A stretch of 15,811 nucleotides of DNA, taken from assembly GCA_030043175.1 (NCBI GenBank), contig JASHYD010001272.1, positions 1 to 15,811 of the forward strand. The letters run 5' to 3'. Positions 1 to 7,714 of the stretch are shown here, piece after piece. How positions within the stretch are numbered: position 1 is the first letter of the stretch; each line of letters opens with the position of its first letter. Source of the stretch: Xanthobacteraceae bacterium. GTDB lineage: Bacteria > Pseudomonadota > Alphaproteobacteria > Rhizobiales > Xanthobacteraceae. The notes beneath the pieces were generated by a model. The model searched no databases and had not been told where the DNA came from. It saw nothing but the letters and a program-made list of their open reading frames with translations. Position numbers and translations under genes: made by a program.

Positions 1-482
1 TTTTCCTCATCCGAACCGGCCCAGATCCTGCGATGTTCGCTGGTGAGCACATCGACAGAAATCTTTGCGAATTCGCGCGAAATATCCGTGAAGGCGCGGG
101 AGAATTCGCGCGACTTCAACGCGCCGACGAGAAGATGACCGGTGCGGATTTGCGTCTCGCCGAAAAACAGCGTCGCGTAATGCCAGCCGCGATCGAGCAG
201 ATCGATCACGGTATTTGAAATCGCCGGCATTTCAGTCTCATTCTTGCGCAAACCGCCGACGGCGACGGTGACATCAGTCATCAGCCGGCCCCGATCGAGC
301 TTGAAGTGATCGGTCGTCAGCGCGATGTCGGAGCGCTCGCTTTGAAGGATATGAGCGACCCAGTGGGCAAACTCCAGGTGGCGATTGCCCGCTCCCTTGG
401 CCTGGCGCAGCGCCTTGATGAAGGTTTCATAGCCGATCCGGTTCAGCTTGCCTGTAACCACCTCAAGACTGATGTCAGCCAT
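1..482 (-). CDS. tssH: TssH/ClpV AAA+ ATPase, N-terminal part (runs off left edge)
   Basis: TssH (ClpV) is the cytoplasmic hexameric AAA+ ATPase that pulls apart the contracted TssB/TssC sheath so that its subunits can be reused. Only the first 160 residues are present. They begin MADISLEVVTGKLN and form the Clp N-domain seen in ClpA/ClpB/ClpV: helices with KLNRIGYETF near residues 12-21, LEFAHWVAHIL near 35-45, and the second repeat with RTGHLLVGALKS near 121-132. The Walker motifs would lie to the left of the window. The ATG at 482 is chosen because it has a strong GGAGAGGA-type ribosome binding site 5-12 bases upstream and gives the usual ClpV N-terminus. It is the last visible gene of the minus-strand arm, 255 bases after tssG, so it may also have its own promoter. 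No frame break is seen. ClpB is the only real alternative, and the context rules it out. Confidence 0.93.
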   Translation of the reverse strand, partial: MADISLEVVTGKLNRIGYETFIKALRQAKGAGNRHLEFAHWVAHILQSERSDIALTTDHFKLDRGRLMTDVTVAVGGLRKNETEMPAISNTVIDLLDRGWHYATLFFGETQIRTGHLLVGALKSREFSRAFTDISREFAKISVDVLTSEHRRIWAGSDEE

Positions 483-737
483 CGCGTTCCTCTCCCTGCT
501 GGCGCCGGCTATGCCAGAATCGAGACTGCCAACCGGGCTGTGGCGCAGGTCCCGCCTGCGATAAATACAAACGCCGCGGCGGCCTTTGCCTACCCTGCGC
601 TCTCATATGCGCTTTATGCTGCACGATGATTGACGCAATTGTTAATCACTTTGCTTGTTAAGCGTTGATACGTGACCGGCGCCTTTCCCGCAAGCGGGCA
701 GGACACGCGCGCTCATTATTATTGAGCCGTCAAAGTA
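483..737. other. Intergenic region between tssG and tssH
   Basis: No convincing gene. It holds an AT-rich island around 620-670 with a 7-base direct repeat TTGTTAA at 639-645 and 655-661 (16-base period). A weak hairpin CCCG-CAAG-CGGG lies at 687-698, 40 bases past the tssG stop. The hairpin lacks a U-tract in the minus direction, so it is not a clear terminator. The size of the gap, unlike the short gaps elsewhere in this arm, suggests that tssH has some transcriptional independence; no promoter could be assigned with confidence. Confidence 0.4.
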
Positions 738-1775
738 TTATCGGTTTGCGGTCATCTTCTTCTCAGCAGCCCGCCTGCGTTTGAGTCGTATGCGCTCGGC
801 GGGATGAAACCGCGCATCCCGGCGCCAGGCCTCCGACGCGGTCCAGTTCGGAGCCATCCAGCTCGTCCAGCCAAGCTGCCCGAAATGCCCGAGCCGGACC
901 GGCGCTGCGGACCCCGATGGGAGAGCCAGTTCCGCATCCCAGTCGAGCTGGTCGCCATTGTAGAAAAACACGAGGTCGGCGAGCGGTTCGCACAGGTCGC
1001 CGCTCGGCAGGAAGCGGCTATACTGTTTCAAATCTCTGGTGAATATCCGGATCCGGATCTTGTCCTGCACACTGAACACGGTGCTTCCCAGGAGCGCATC
1101 TTCGCCCAGTGTGGTGTGGCGCCTGCCGAGCAAGCTGTATTCCGCCGCCTCAATCTCCAGGCGCGCACCGACGAATTGTTCGACTTCCGCCTGAACCTTG
1201 AACATGCCGCAGACGGCCCCGGCGAGACGCGAGGCGGATTTGATCTGTGATCCCAACAGCCCGGCGAATCCGATCCTCACCGAATCCGGCAGGCTGTCGA
1301 CGTGTTGATAGGGCTTGGAGCCGACCCCGATGGCGGAGCCGAGATACGCGACAAAGCGATCCTCATCCGGCCGGTCATGCTGGGCGATCGAGCGCGAATC
1401 CGCCCACGCGCGAAAGAACAACTGGATGAATCTGTTGTTGAAGATGTCGAGAAATCGCGGAAATGCGTCATCCCTAGCCAGGTGGTAGTGATAGGCCTCT
1501 TCGGTGACGGAAAGCGGCAGCGCACCCTGCGGCCCGAGCAGCCCGAGAAATTTTACGAAAATCGTGAGCTGCTTGTTGTCGCCCTGAACCACCCGCGCAA
1601 TATTGGAGGCAGGAAACTCCATGTAGGTTTCCTGCCCGAACTGGACGAACTCCTCGCGCCGCGCCGCGCTGTCACTGATGCGCGGCAAATCCTTATAGGC
1701 GCGCTCGAGACGGCGCAGCACCGCGAAATAATCGAACCGCCAGGGCTCCGCTTTAAGATCGCTTAGGAAGCTCAC
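738..1775 (-). CDS. tssG: TssG, T6SS baseplate subunit
   Basis: TssG (ImpH/VasB family) is part of the TssE-F-G-K wedge of the T6SS baseplate, on which the Hcp tube and TssBC sheath polymerise. The protein is 345 residues, normal for the family. Typical family stretches are visible: PWRFDYFAVLRRLE near residues 11-24, a QFGQETYMEFP region near 45-55, LGLLGPQGALPL at 77-88 and FLDIFNNRFIQLFFRAW at 108-124. The tail is basic (RIRLKRRRAAEKK). The start is a GTG at 1775, preceded by GAGG at a suitable distance. It lies 33 bases after the tssF stop, so translation is probably from the same message. No membrane segment is seen, as expected for a cytoplasmic baseplate protein. Confidence 0.95.
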   Translation of the reverse strand: MSFLSDLKAEPWRFDYFAVLRRLERAYKDLPRISDSAARREEFVQFGQETYMEFPASNIARVVQGDNKQLTIFVKFLGLLGPQGALPLSVTEEAYHYHLARDDAFPRFLDIFNNRFIQLFFRAWADSRSIAQHDRPDEDRFVAYLGSAIGVGSKPYQHVDSLPDSVRIGFAGLLGSQIKSASRLAGAVCGMFKVQAEVEQFVGARLEIEAAEYSLLGRRHTTLGEDALLGSTVFSVQDKIRIRIFTRDLKQYSRFLPSGDLCEPLADLVFFYNGDQLDWDAELALPSGSAAPVRLGHFGQLGWTSWMAPNWTASEAWRRDARFHPAERIRLKRRRAAEKKMTANR

Positions 1776-1808
1776 GGCAGCCTCGCCACAGATGTCAGCC
1801 GGCCATAA

Positions 1809-3770
1809 TCATAGCGCCCGGCGCCTTCCCATGCGGGGAGGCCATCGTGCAACTTCTCCGCGCTCCACCGACCTGATCACCGTCTGGGTGAAATGGTTGA
1901 AACCCGCATACTCGGCGAAGAAACGGTCGAGCACCGCGCCGAGCGGAAAAATCCCGGTGCCCTCGAATGCCCGTTCGTCGATCGTCACTGTGATCTCGAC
2001 GCCGCGCGCCGCCCCGACGCCGGTGCGCTGGCGAAGGCGACGGACGATCGGCCGGCTGTCGACGCTGCGAATGCCGCGGACGCGGCGTTCGGTCACGGCG
2101 TCGGTCATTTCCGCAAACATCGACAGGATCTCCTGCAACGCCTGGGCATTGCGCCCGGCGCCGCGTTCCACAATACCGAGGTGGTTGGTGCTGAGCATGT
2201 TGACAAGGCGCCAGATCACCGTCCCGGTATGCGCGACCTCACTGCGGCTGCGCAACTGCGCGACGATCGGCTCGCGCGGTGGTGTCGGACCGGCGACACA
2301 TACCACGTCCAGGGAGACGTCGTCGACAAGCTGGAAGTCCGCACCGCCGGTCCCGACCGGAAGATGCTCGGTCAGGTGCCGGTTCGAGCACAGCGCCCGC
2401 ACGCTCAACTCCGCCACGCTGGCGTCATCGTCGCCGCCAAGCGCGCTCAGCGAGATGAACATATCGGTCCCGGTGTAATCCGTCCTCATGCCACTGCGCT
2501 TCTCCTCGACGGCACGCCGTCGCGGCAGGCGCCGCACCGTATAGAACAGGCTGGACGCGGACACGGGTGCGTCGAGCGACGCCGAATAGAGAGGCAGCAC
2601 GGGCACCTTTTCGCGTCCGCCCGGAAAATGGGCATACACGTCGAGCAGACGATGGGGTTCGTAATCGAGATAGTGGCTGCGGTCCGGAATGACGTGATAT
2701 TCGTATTGGTTGGATTTCACCTGAACGCGGTCGGTGGTCTTCTCGAACAGATTGATGGCAGGCGCCGCATAGAGGGCAAAGGCCGACGGCTGCACCACCG
2801 ATGACAGGCGCGTATTGACCTCGTCGAAGGCGAAGAGGATGTCGAGAGTTCGCGCCTTGATCTCTGGAAGCACAGCGGCGAGGCCGGTCAGATTGAAACC
2901 GAGGAACTTGCGTGGAAAAATGAAGAATTCGCGCAGCAGGTCGAACCCTTCAAAGACGCGGTGATCGTTGGGAAACAGAACATTGCCAGGCTCGAAACCG
3001 ATCTGGGCAAGGCACTCCGGGGGAGCCCGGTGAACAACCGGGTCGCCGAAGCTGTCGAAGCAGCGAAAATAGATTCCGCGGCAATGGGCGAACAATTGCT
3101 CGTAAAGCGCGACCGCGTCCGCTTCGGCGCCCAACAGGTAGATCGGCAGATGGGTCGTGCGGCAGCCCGCGAACCATGTCTCCGGCTTTTTCATCACTTC
3201 GGCGCCGGAAGGTTCGTTCTCCGGATGCGCGGCGCTGCGCAGCGTGAGCGTCAGGCGCATCCCTGCCAGCACGTCGGTGCCCACCGGCGCGTGGAGCGCC
3301 TGCAGGCCGGCCGGCGACGGGTAATATTCGGCGGCGGTGAGTTCGAACGGCCAGACCGTGATGTCGGTGCACAGGCGGAACCGGCAGGCGATCTGACGAT
3401 CGAGCTGACGGAACATCGCGTCGAGGCTGGAGCCGCGCGGCACCGGGTGCCCCTCCCGCAGGGCCTTGTCGCCGAACACCGGATTGACCTTGGCGAGCAT
3501 CACCGACGGCGTCGGCGCAAGATAATGCGGGACCAGATGTTCCAGGAGATTGCTGGTGAATTCGGGAAACTCGTGCTTGAGCTTGAGCTGCACCCGCGCT
3601 GCCAGGAACGCTGCGCCTTCCAGAAGACCGGTGATCATCGGATCCATGCGGTCTTCGAGAATGCCGCCCAGCCGCTGTGCGATGCCCGGATATTCCTCGG
3701 CAAATTCGCGCGCTTGCTCGTTGAGCAATTGAAGTTCCCGATTGTAGAGATCGAGAAATTCCCGGTTCAT
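1809..3770 (-). CDS. tssF: TssF, T6SS baseplate subunit
   Basis: TssF (ImpG/VasA family) is the large wedge protein of the baseplate and works with TssG (two TssF per TssG) and TssK. With the ATG at 3770 the protein is 653 residues, within the family range. The N-terminus is diagnostic: MNREFLDLYNREL at 1-13 and EFAEEYPGIAQRLG near 22-35, then a DPMITGLLEGAAFLAARVQ region near 50-70. The ATG at 3770 is preferred over a TTG six bases upstream because family members begin with this M-x-x-x-F-L-x-Y-N-x-E-L pattern. The start lies only 7 bases after the tssE stop, so the two are probably translationally coupled; the Shine-Dalgarno match is weak. The C-terminus ends in a basic RMGRRRAL tail. No sign of disruption. 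Confidence 0.95.
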   Translation of the reverse strand: MNREFLDLYNRELQLLNEQAREFAEEYPGIAQRLGGILEDRMDPMITGLLEGAAFLAARVQLKLKHEFPEFTSNLLEHLVPHYLAPTPSVMLAKVNPVFGDKALREGHPVPRGSSLDAMFRQLDRQIACRFRLCTDITVWPFELTAAEYYPSPAGLQALHAPVGTDVLAGMRLTLTLRSAAHPENEPSGAEVMKKPETWFAGCRTTHLPIYLLGAEADAVALYEQLFAHCRGIYFRCFDSFGDPVVHRAPPECLAQIGFEPGNVLFPNDHRVFEGFDLLREFFIFPRKFLGFNLTGLAAVLPEIKARTLDILFAFDEVNTRLSSVVQPSAFALYAAPAINLFEKTTDRVQVKSNQYEYHVIPDRSHYLDYEPHRLLDVYAHFPGGREKVPVLPLYSASLDAPVSASSLFYTVRRLPRRRAVEEKRSGMRTDYTGTDMFISLSALGGDDDASVAELSVRALCSNRHLTEHLPVGTGGADFQLVDDVSLDVVCVAGPTPPREPIVAQLRSRSEVAHTGTVIWRLVNMLSTNHLGIVERGAGRNAQALQEILSMFAEMTDAVTERRVRGIRSVDSRPIVRRLRQRTGVGAARGVEITVTIDERAFEGTGIFPLGAVLDRFFAEYAGFNHFTQTVIRSVERGEVARWPPRMGRRRAL

Positions 3771-3777
3771 GCCCAAA

Positions 3778-4323
3778 TTACAGCTTGTTGATCACGATCT
3801 TGCAGGTATCGATGACGTCGGCGACGAACTCTACCGGCACCTGCACCGGGTGGCACATGAGATCGGCGCGGACCGCAAAACGGACCTTGAGCTCGCTGGT
3901 GTCGACGCTGTTGTCGCGTTCGATATCCACGGACCCCGCGACAATGCGCGGTTCGTAGGTGGCGAAGGCCTGCTTGAGTTCGTCGGGAATGAAATTGACG
4001 GTCCTCTCGTCGATGGTGCGATGGCTGATGTCGGGTAGCCCGTAATTGAGAATGGACTTGCGTGCATGAGGCACGTCGGTCAGGTCAAGCGTCGACTCAA
4101 GCGCAATGCAGTTTAGCAACGCGTCGAGATCGCGCGAAACTTCGCGCCGGAGCATCGGCTCGGTGATCGCCTGGCGCACCGGCATGCGGGTCCCGGTGAC
4201 GACGCGTTCACCGGACTCCGTGCGCACGGTCGCCTTTTTCTTGGCGTCCTTGGCCTCGTGCGCGGCCCGGAACACATGCATCAGCGGCGGGCTAAGACGC
4301 TCCTTGCGTGTCACATCGACCAC
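3778..4323 (-). CDS. tssE: TssE, gp25-like baseplate protein
   Basis: TssE (GPW/gp25 family, like phage T4 gp25) sits in the baseplate and starts sheath polymerisation by joining the first TssBC ring. The protein is 181 residues. The gp25-like core is visible as LLNCIALESTLDLTDVPHAR near residues 90-110, followed by the conserved S-I-L-N-Y-G-L-P-D motif near 112-120. The charged N-terminal part (KDAKKKATVRTESGER) looks like a flexible linker and is slightly longer than in minimal family members. Translation starts at a GTG at 4323, preceded by AAGGGGA 8-10 bases upstream. It lies 94 bases after the second hcp gene, with a hairpin in the gap, and 7 bases before the tssF start. Confidence 0.93.
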   Translation of the reverse strand: MVDVTRKERLSPPLMHVFRAAHEAKDAKKKATVRTESGERVVTGTRMPVRQAITEPMLRREVSRDLDALLNCIALESTLDLTDVPHARKSILNYGLPDISHRTIDERTVNFIPDELKQAFATYEPRIVAGSVDIERDNSVDTSELKVRFAVRADLMCHPVQVPVEFVADVIDTCKIVINKL

Positions 4324-4372
4324 GGTCTGGTCCCCTTGTTAACGGCGCGGCGCAAATCCACCAGCAGGCAAG

Positions 4373-4401
4373 GCCGTGCCGCGCACGGGATCGCGCACGG
4401 C
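4373..4401 (-). promoter_or_regulatory. Imperfect hairpin between hcp2 and tssE
   Basis: Seven-base inverted arms GCCGTGC (4373-4379) and GCACGGC (4395-4401) enclose a 15-base GC-rich loop that can itself pair in part. It lies just after the second hcp stop and upstream of tssE. In the minus direction no run of T follows, so it is more likely an RNA-stabilising or processing stem at the 3' end of the hcp message than a true terminator. Seen in sequence; role inferred. Confidence 0.35.
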
Positions 4402-4417
4402 AAGGTGTGGCGGCATT

Positions 4418-4981
4418 TCATGTCTTTGCAGCCGGCTTGTTTTCTGTCTTGTTTTCCGGCAACGTAAATTCGAATCCTACAGTGAGGGGCGCGGCGCCGG
4501 TATTATCCTGGAATTTATAGTGAAACTGAACAGTCTCGTAGTTCAGGTGCACTGTTTCGGTAATTTCGTGAGCTCCGGTATCCGCCTTCGCTCCCGACAT
4601 ATGAACTTGGCTGATCATGACGTTGCCCAGCTCGATCATCAGATAATCAAGCGGGTCACCCTCCCCCCTGTATTTGCGACAGGTAATGACCGCGAAGGGA
4701 ATCGGCAGACCGTTCGCGCAATATGCCGCCAATGCTGCCGACGCTCGGTCGGTAAATTTTTGCACCACGACGTTGTCCATCTTGGTCGTGCTGGCCCCAT
4801 TTTTCGGATCGTCTTGGGCCTGTTTGTAGCTAGCGCTATTCGTGATGCCGTTGTCCCCCCATTTCCACAGGTCGATTTCAATCTCCATTTCATGGTAGGG
4901 GTCGAGGGATTCACCGGTGATCAGGAGCTGTTCGCCCTTGTCGTCGGGGTCGTTGCAGAGCTTGAGAAAGAGGTGGGCCAT
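4418..4981 (-). CDS. hcp: Hcp (TssD) tube protein, second copy, with C-terminal tail
   Basis: Hcp forms hexameric rings that stack into the inner tube expelled by sheath contraction; it can also carry small effectors in its lumen. This copy is 187 residues, longer than the usual 160-172. Family features: MAHLFLKL start, a YHEMEIEIDLWKWGDNG stretch near 29-45, DRASAALAAYCANG near 78-91, an ITCRK segment near 99-103, then LDYLMIELGNVMISQVHMSG near 110-129 and a final FHYKFQDNTG near 153-162. The last ~15 residues (LPENKTENKPAAKT) are a charged, lysine- and proline-containing tail beyond the last beta strand. The start at 4981 has a GGGAGAG site upstream. It follows a different hcp gene in tandem; the two share pattern but are clearly divergent. 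Confidence 0.94.
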   Translation of the reverse strand: MAHLFLKLCNDPDDKGEQLLITGESLDPYHEMEIEIDLWKWGDNGITNSASYKQAQDDPKNGASTTKMDNVVVQKFTDRASAALAAYCANGLPIPFAVITCRKYRGEGDPLDYLMIELGNVMISQVHMSGAKADTGAHEITETVHLNYETVQFHYKFQDNTGAAPLTVGFEFTLPENKTENKPAAKT

Positions 4982-5008
4982 CAGAGACTCTCCCGGTCCG
5001 CTCGCCGA

Positions 5009-5030
5009 GCGCCCGCTCGAACGCGGGCGC
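5009..5030 (-). promoter_or_regulatory. Strong hairpin between the two hcp genes
   Basis: A perfect 8-base inverted repeat, GCGCCCGC at 5009-5016 and GCGGGCGC at 5023-5030, with a 6-base loop, lies 28 bases upstream of the second hcp start and 57 bases past the first hcp stop. No U-tract follows in the direction of transcription, so it is not a standard intrinsic terminator. It could cap a stable hcp1 3' end, mark a processing site, or partly attenuate transcription into hcp2 and tssE-F-G. The stem is seen directly; the function is inferred. Confidence 0.6.
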
Positions 5031-5087
5031 AGCAGCGCGGGACCTGGCCAAACTAGGTGCCATCAATATACAATATGACAATAGGTT

Positions 5088-5573
5088 TTACTTGATGACC
5101 TGCGTCTGGACATTGAATCCGAAATCGGAAACGCCCCCTTTATCGCCTGTGTCCTTTTGCAGCTTATAAGCCATCTTGAACTCGGCGATCTCCAAGAAGA
5201 TTTCCTCGCCAACGACGTCATCAGTTCCGCCGCCCGACCATTCAACCTTGCTGACGATGATGTCTTTCAGATCGACGATCAGATATTCGAGCTTACTGTC
5301 GCCGTCTTTCTTGCGGCAGGTGATCTTTCCGTCCGGAATGTGTTTTCCAGTCAGACAACACCTCATCAAAATTGCGGATGCCTTGTCGACCGTCTTCGTG
5401 ATGGTAATCTTGTCATATTTTGAACTGAGGGTCTGTCCGCCCTGGTTCCGGTCCCACTTCACGACCGCGGACGAGCACCACTTCCATTCCTTGATCTCGA
5501 TGTCGGTGTTGGGGCGCTGTTCGTCGAGGGTCTCACCATCAACCCCCTTTAACGTCAAAAACATCTCGGCCAT
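5088..5573 (-). CDS. hcp: Hcp (TssD) tube protein, first copy
   Basis: Second Hcp-family protein of the locus, encoded directly after tssC. It is 161 residues, the standard length. It shows the family layout: MAEMFLTLKGVDGE start, DIEIKEWKW near 24-32, DKASAILMRCCLTGKHIP near 62-79, an ITCRK segment near 83-87, LEYLIVDLKDIIVSKVEWSGG near 94-114 and a terminal MAYKLQKDTG near 133-142. The start at 5573 has a very good site (AGGAGACAGGA) upstream. Compared with the neighbouring copy it lacks the C-terminal tail and differs strongly between the conserved blocks, so this is an old paralogue pair or two separately acquired copies rather than a recent duplication. Either copy could be the main tube subunit; position right after tssBC and standard length favour this one. 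Confidence 0.94.
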   Translation of the reverse strand: MAEMFLTLKGVDGETLDEQRPNTDIEIKEWKWCSSAVVKWDRNQGGQTLSSKYDKITITKTVDKASAILMRCCLTGKHIPDGKITCRKKDGDSKLEYLIVDLKDIIVSKVEWSGGGTDDVVGEEIFLEIAEFKMAYKLQKDTGDKGGVSDFGFNVQTQVIK

Positions 5574-5666
5574 TGATCCTGTCTCCTGTGTGTGCCGGCC
5601 TCAAGGTTTTACGGAGGGCGGCGAAAACATGCATTCGTCGCCGACCCTCGAGGAACGGTTCAATCG

Positions 5667-7160
5667 TTATTTTGCGACAGGCAACCGGGACACAAGTCGA
5701 AGGCCAATGTCCATGCCTTCCAGCTGGAAGTGGGGCCGGAGCTCGAATGTCGCCGAGTAATATCCAGGATTTTCCTCGTTCTCAACGATCGAGATATGCG
5801 CACCAGCGAGCGGCCGGCGGCACTTCGTGGCCTCCGTGGAGTTCTTCGGGTCACCGTCGACATACTCGCTGATCCAGTTCGTCAGCCACTTATGCAACTG
5901 CTCTTTTTCGTAGTATGAGCCCACCTTGTCGCGAACGATACACTTGAGGTAGTGGGCAAAGCGGCAGACCGCGAACATGTATGGTAAGCGCGCGGACAGG
6001 TTGCTCGACGCGGTCGCCTCGGGATTGTTCTGATAGGCTTTAGGCTTGAACAGCGACTGCGCGCCGATGAAGGCCGCCCGGTCGCTGTTCTTGCGATGGA
6101 CGAGCGGAATCAATCCGGCCTTTGCGAGTTCCGCCTCGCGGCGGTCGGTGACTGCAATCTCGGTCGGGCACTTCAGATCCACGCCGCCATCGTCGGTCGG
6201 GAACGTATGAACCGGCAGATCTTCCACCTCGCCGCCGGACTGGACGCCGCGGATGCGGGCGCACCAGCCATATTCCTTGAACGCGCGGTTGATGTTGGCC
6301 GCCATGGCGTAGGCGGCGTTCATCCAGGCGTATTTCTCACCCTTGTGACCGTCGGTTTCCTCTTCAAACGCGAATTCGGCGACCGGCTCGGACTTCGCCC
6401 CGTAGGGCACCCGTGCGAGCACGCGCGGCAGGCACAGCCCGACATAGCGGGCGTCGTCGGAATCGCGCAGCGATCTCCAGCCCGCATAGTCGGGCGTGTC
6501 GAACACCTTGCTGAGATCGCGCGGGTTCATCAGCTCGTTCCACGAGTCCATTCCCATCAAGGTCGAGTCCGCGGCGGCGAAGAACGGCGCGTGGGCGGCG
6601 CCGGCGATTCTGCTGAGGTCCCGCAGCAGCTGCACGTCGACCGGCTGATGGCTGAAGTAATAATCGCCGATCAGGCAGCCATAGGGCTGCCCGCCGAGCT
6701 GCCCGAATTCCTCCTCATAGACTTTCTTGAACAGTCCGCTCTGGTCCCAGGCCGCATTGGGATAAGTCTTGAGGTGGCGGTAGAGCTCCATCTTCGAGAC
6801 GTTCATGACGCGAATTTTGAGCGACGCGTCCGTCTCGGACTGGTAGATCAGGTACGCCAGACCGCGCCATGCGCTCTCGAGCTGCTGAAATTCCGGCGCA
6901 TGCAGGATCTCGTTCATCTGCGCCGACAGCTTCTTGTCGAGCTGCGCGATCATCTCCTCGAGCGTGTCGAGAACGTCGCTCTTGACAACGCTGGAGTCGG
7001 CGAGGGCCTGCATCACCAGCGTATTGACGGCGCTCTCCACTTCCGTCGCCGCACGCTCAGTGCGTGGCTTGAAGCTCTGCTTCAAAAGCTCCTGAAACTC
7101 ATCCGTCTCGCGGGTTTCGACGAGCGCGGCTTGCTGAGGGCTTGCTGCTTCCGTTGCCAT
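5667..7160 (-). CDS. tssC: TssC, large sheath subunit
   Basis: TssC (VipB/ImpD) pairs with TssB to build the cytoplasmic contractile sheath around the Hcp tube. The protein is 497 residues, normal for the family. Visible landmarks: EVESAVNTLVMQAL near 41-54, the PEFQQLESAWRGLAYLI helix near 88-104, the GCLIGDYYFSH segment followed by HAPFFAAADS near 160-198, a YAWMNAAYAMAANINRAF region near 278-295, and a C-terminal stretch LPYMFAVCRFAHYLKCI and WLTNWISEYVDGDP near 393-440. The ATG at 7160 has a GGGAAG site upstream and is 26 bases after the tssB stop. No frame break. Confidence 0.97.
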   Translation of the reverse strand: MATEAASPQQAALVETRETDEFQELLKQSFKPRTERAATEVESAVNTLVMQALADSSVVKSDVLDTLEEMIAQLDKKLSAQMNEILHAPEFQQLESAWRGLAYLIYQSETDASLKIRVMNVSKMELYRHLKTYPNAAWDQSGLFKKVYEEEFGQLGGQPYGCLIGDYYFSHQPVDVQLLRDLSRIAGAAHAPFFAAADSTLMGMDSWNELMNPRDLSKVFDTPDYAGWRSLRDSDDARYVGLCLPRVLARVPYGAKSEPVAEFAFEEETDGHKGEKYAWMNAAYAMAANINRAFKEYGWCARIRGVQSGGEVEDLPVHTFPTDDGGVDLKCPTEIAVTDRREAELAKAGLIPLVHRKNSDRAAFIGAQSLFKPKAYQNNPEATASSNLSARLPYMFAVCRFAHYLKCIVRDKVGSYYEKEQLHKWLTNWISEYVDGDPKNSTEATKCRRPLAGAHISIVENEENPGYYSATFELRPHFQLEGMDIGLRLVSRLPVAK

Positions 7161-7186
7161 GACAATGCTTCCCGATTCTAGACTGC

Positions 7187-7714
7187 CTACGCACTGCCCT
7201 CACCGCCGTCGCCCTGCTCCTCAGCGCGCTTTTTCAAAGCAAGCATGAGTTGGGGGTCCGCGAGCAGTTTGCGCAGCGTGTCTTCCGCTGCAACTTTGCC
7301 GTCCATATAACGCATCAGATTGGCGAGCTGGGTTCGCGCCTCCAGTAGCTTTGCAAGCGCCGGCACCTGCTTTGCGACTGCCGCGGGCTCGAAGTCCGCC
7401 ATCTTGTTGAAACGCAAACTGACGCCCAGCTTTTCGCCCGCATTTTCAGAAAGCTTGTTGTCCACCCGGAAACTCACGCCGGGCTGGATCGCCGCCATCC
7501 GGTTATCGAGGTTGTCCATGTCGAATTCGACGAACTTGCGAAGGTTCACGTCCTCTTTCTCGACGCCCGCATTGTTGCCGGAGAGGTCGGACATCACCCC
7601 CATGATGAAGGGGATCTCGACCTTTTCTTCGACATTAGCAGGATTTTCATAGGTGATGTGAACCCGGGGCGGACGGTTTCGTTTGATGAACTTCTGACCG
7701 CTCTGCTTGGCCAT
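7187..7714 (-). CDS. tssB: TssB, small sheath subunit
   Basis: TssB (VipA/ImpC-type small sheath protein) forms heterodimers with TssC. The protein is 175 residues, standard. Typical features: RPPRVHITYE near 14-23, VEIPFIMGVMSDLSGN near 32-47, FVEFDMDNLDNRMAAIQP near 62-79, and LRFNKMADFEPAAVAKQVPAL near 101-121, followed by a helical C-terminus (LANLMRYMDGK) with an acidic Gly-rich end. The ATG at 7714 has an AAGGGA site upstream. A 344-base gap separates it from tssA, unusual within this arm, so transcription from tssB onward may have a start of its own. Confidence 0.97.
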   Translation of the reverse strand: MAKQSGQKFIKRNRPPRVHITYENPANVEEKVEIPFIMGVMSDLSGNNAGVEKEDVNLRKFVEFDMDNLDNRMAAIQPGVSFRVDNKLSENAGEKLGVSLRFNKMADFEPAAVAKQVPALAKLLEARTQLANLMRYMDGKVAAEDTLRKLLADPQLMLALKKRAEEQGDGGEGSA

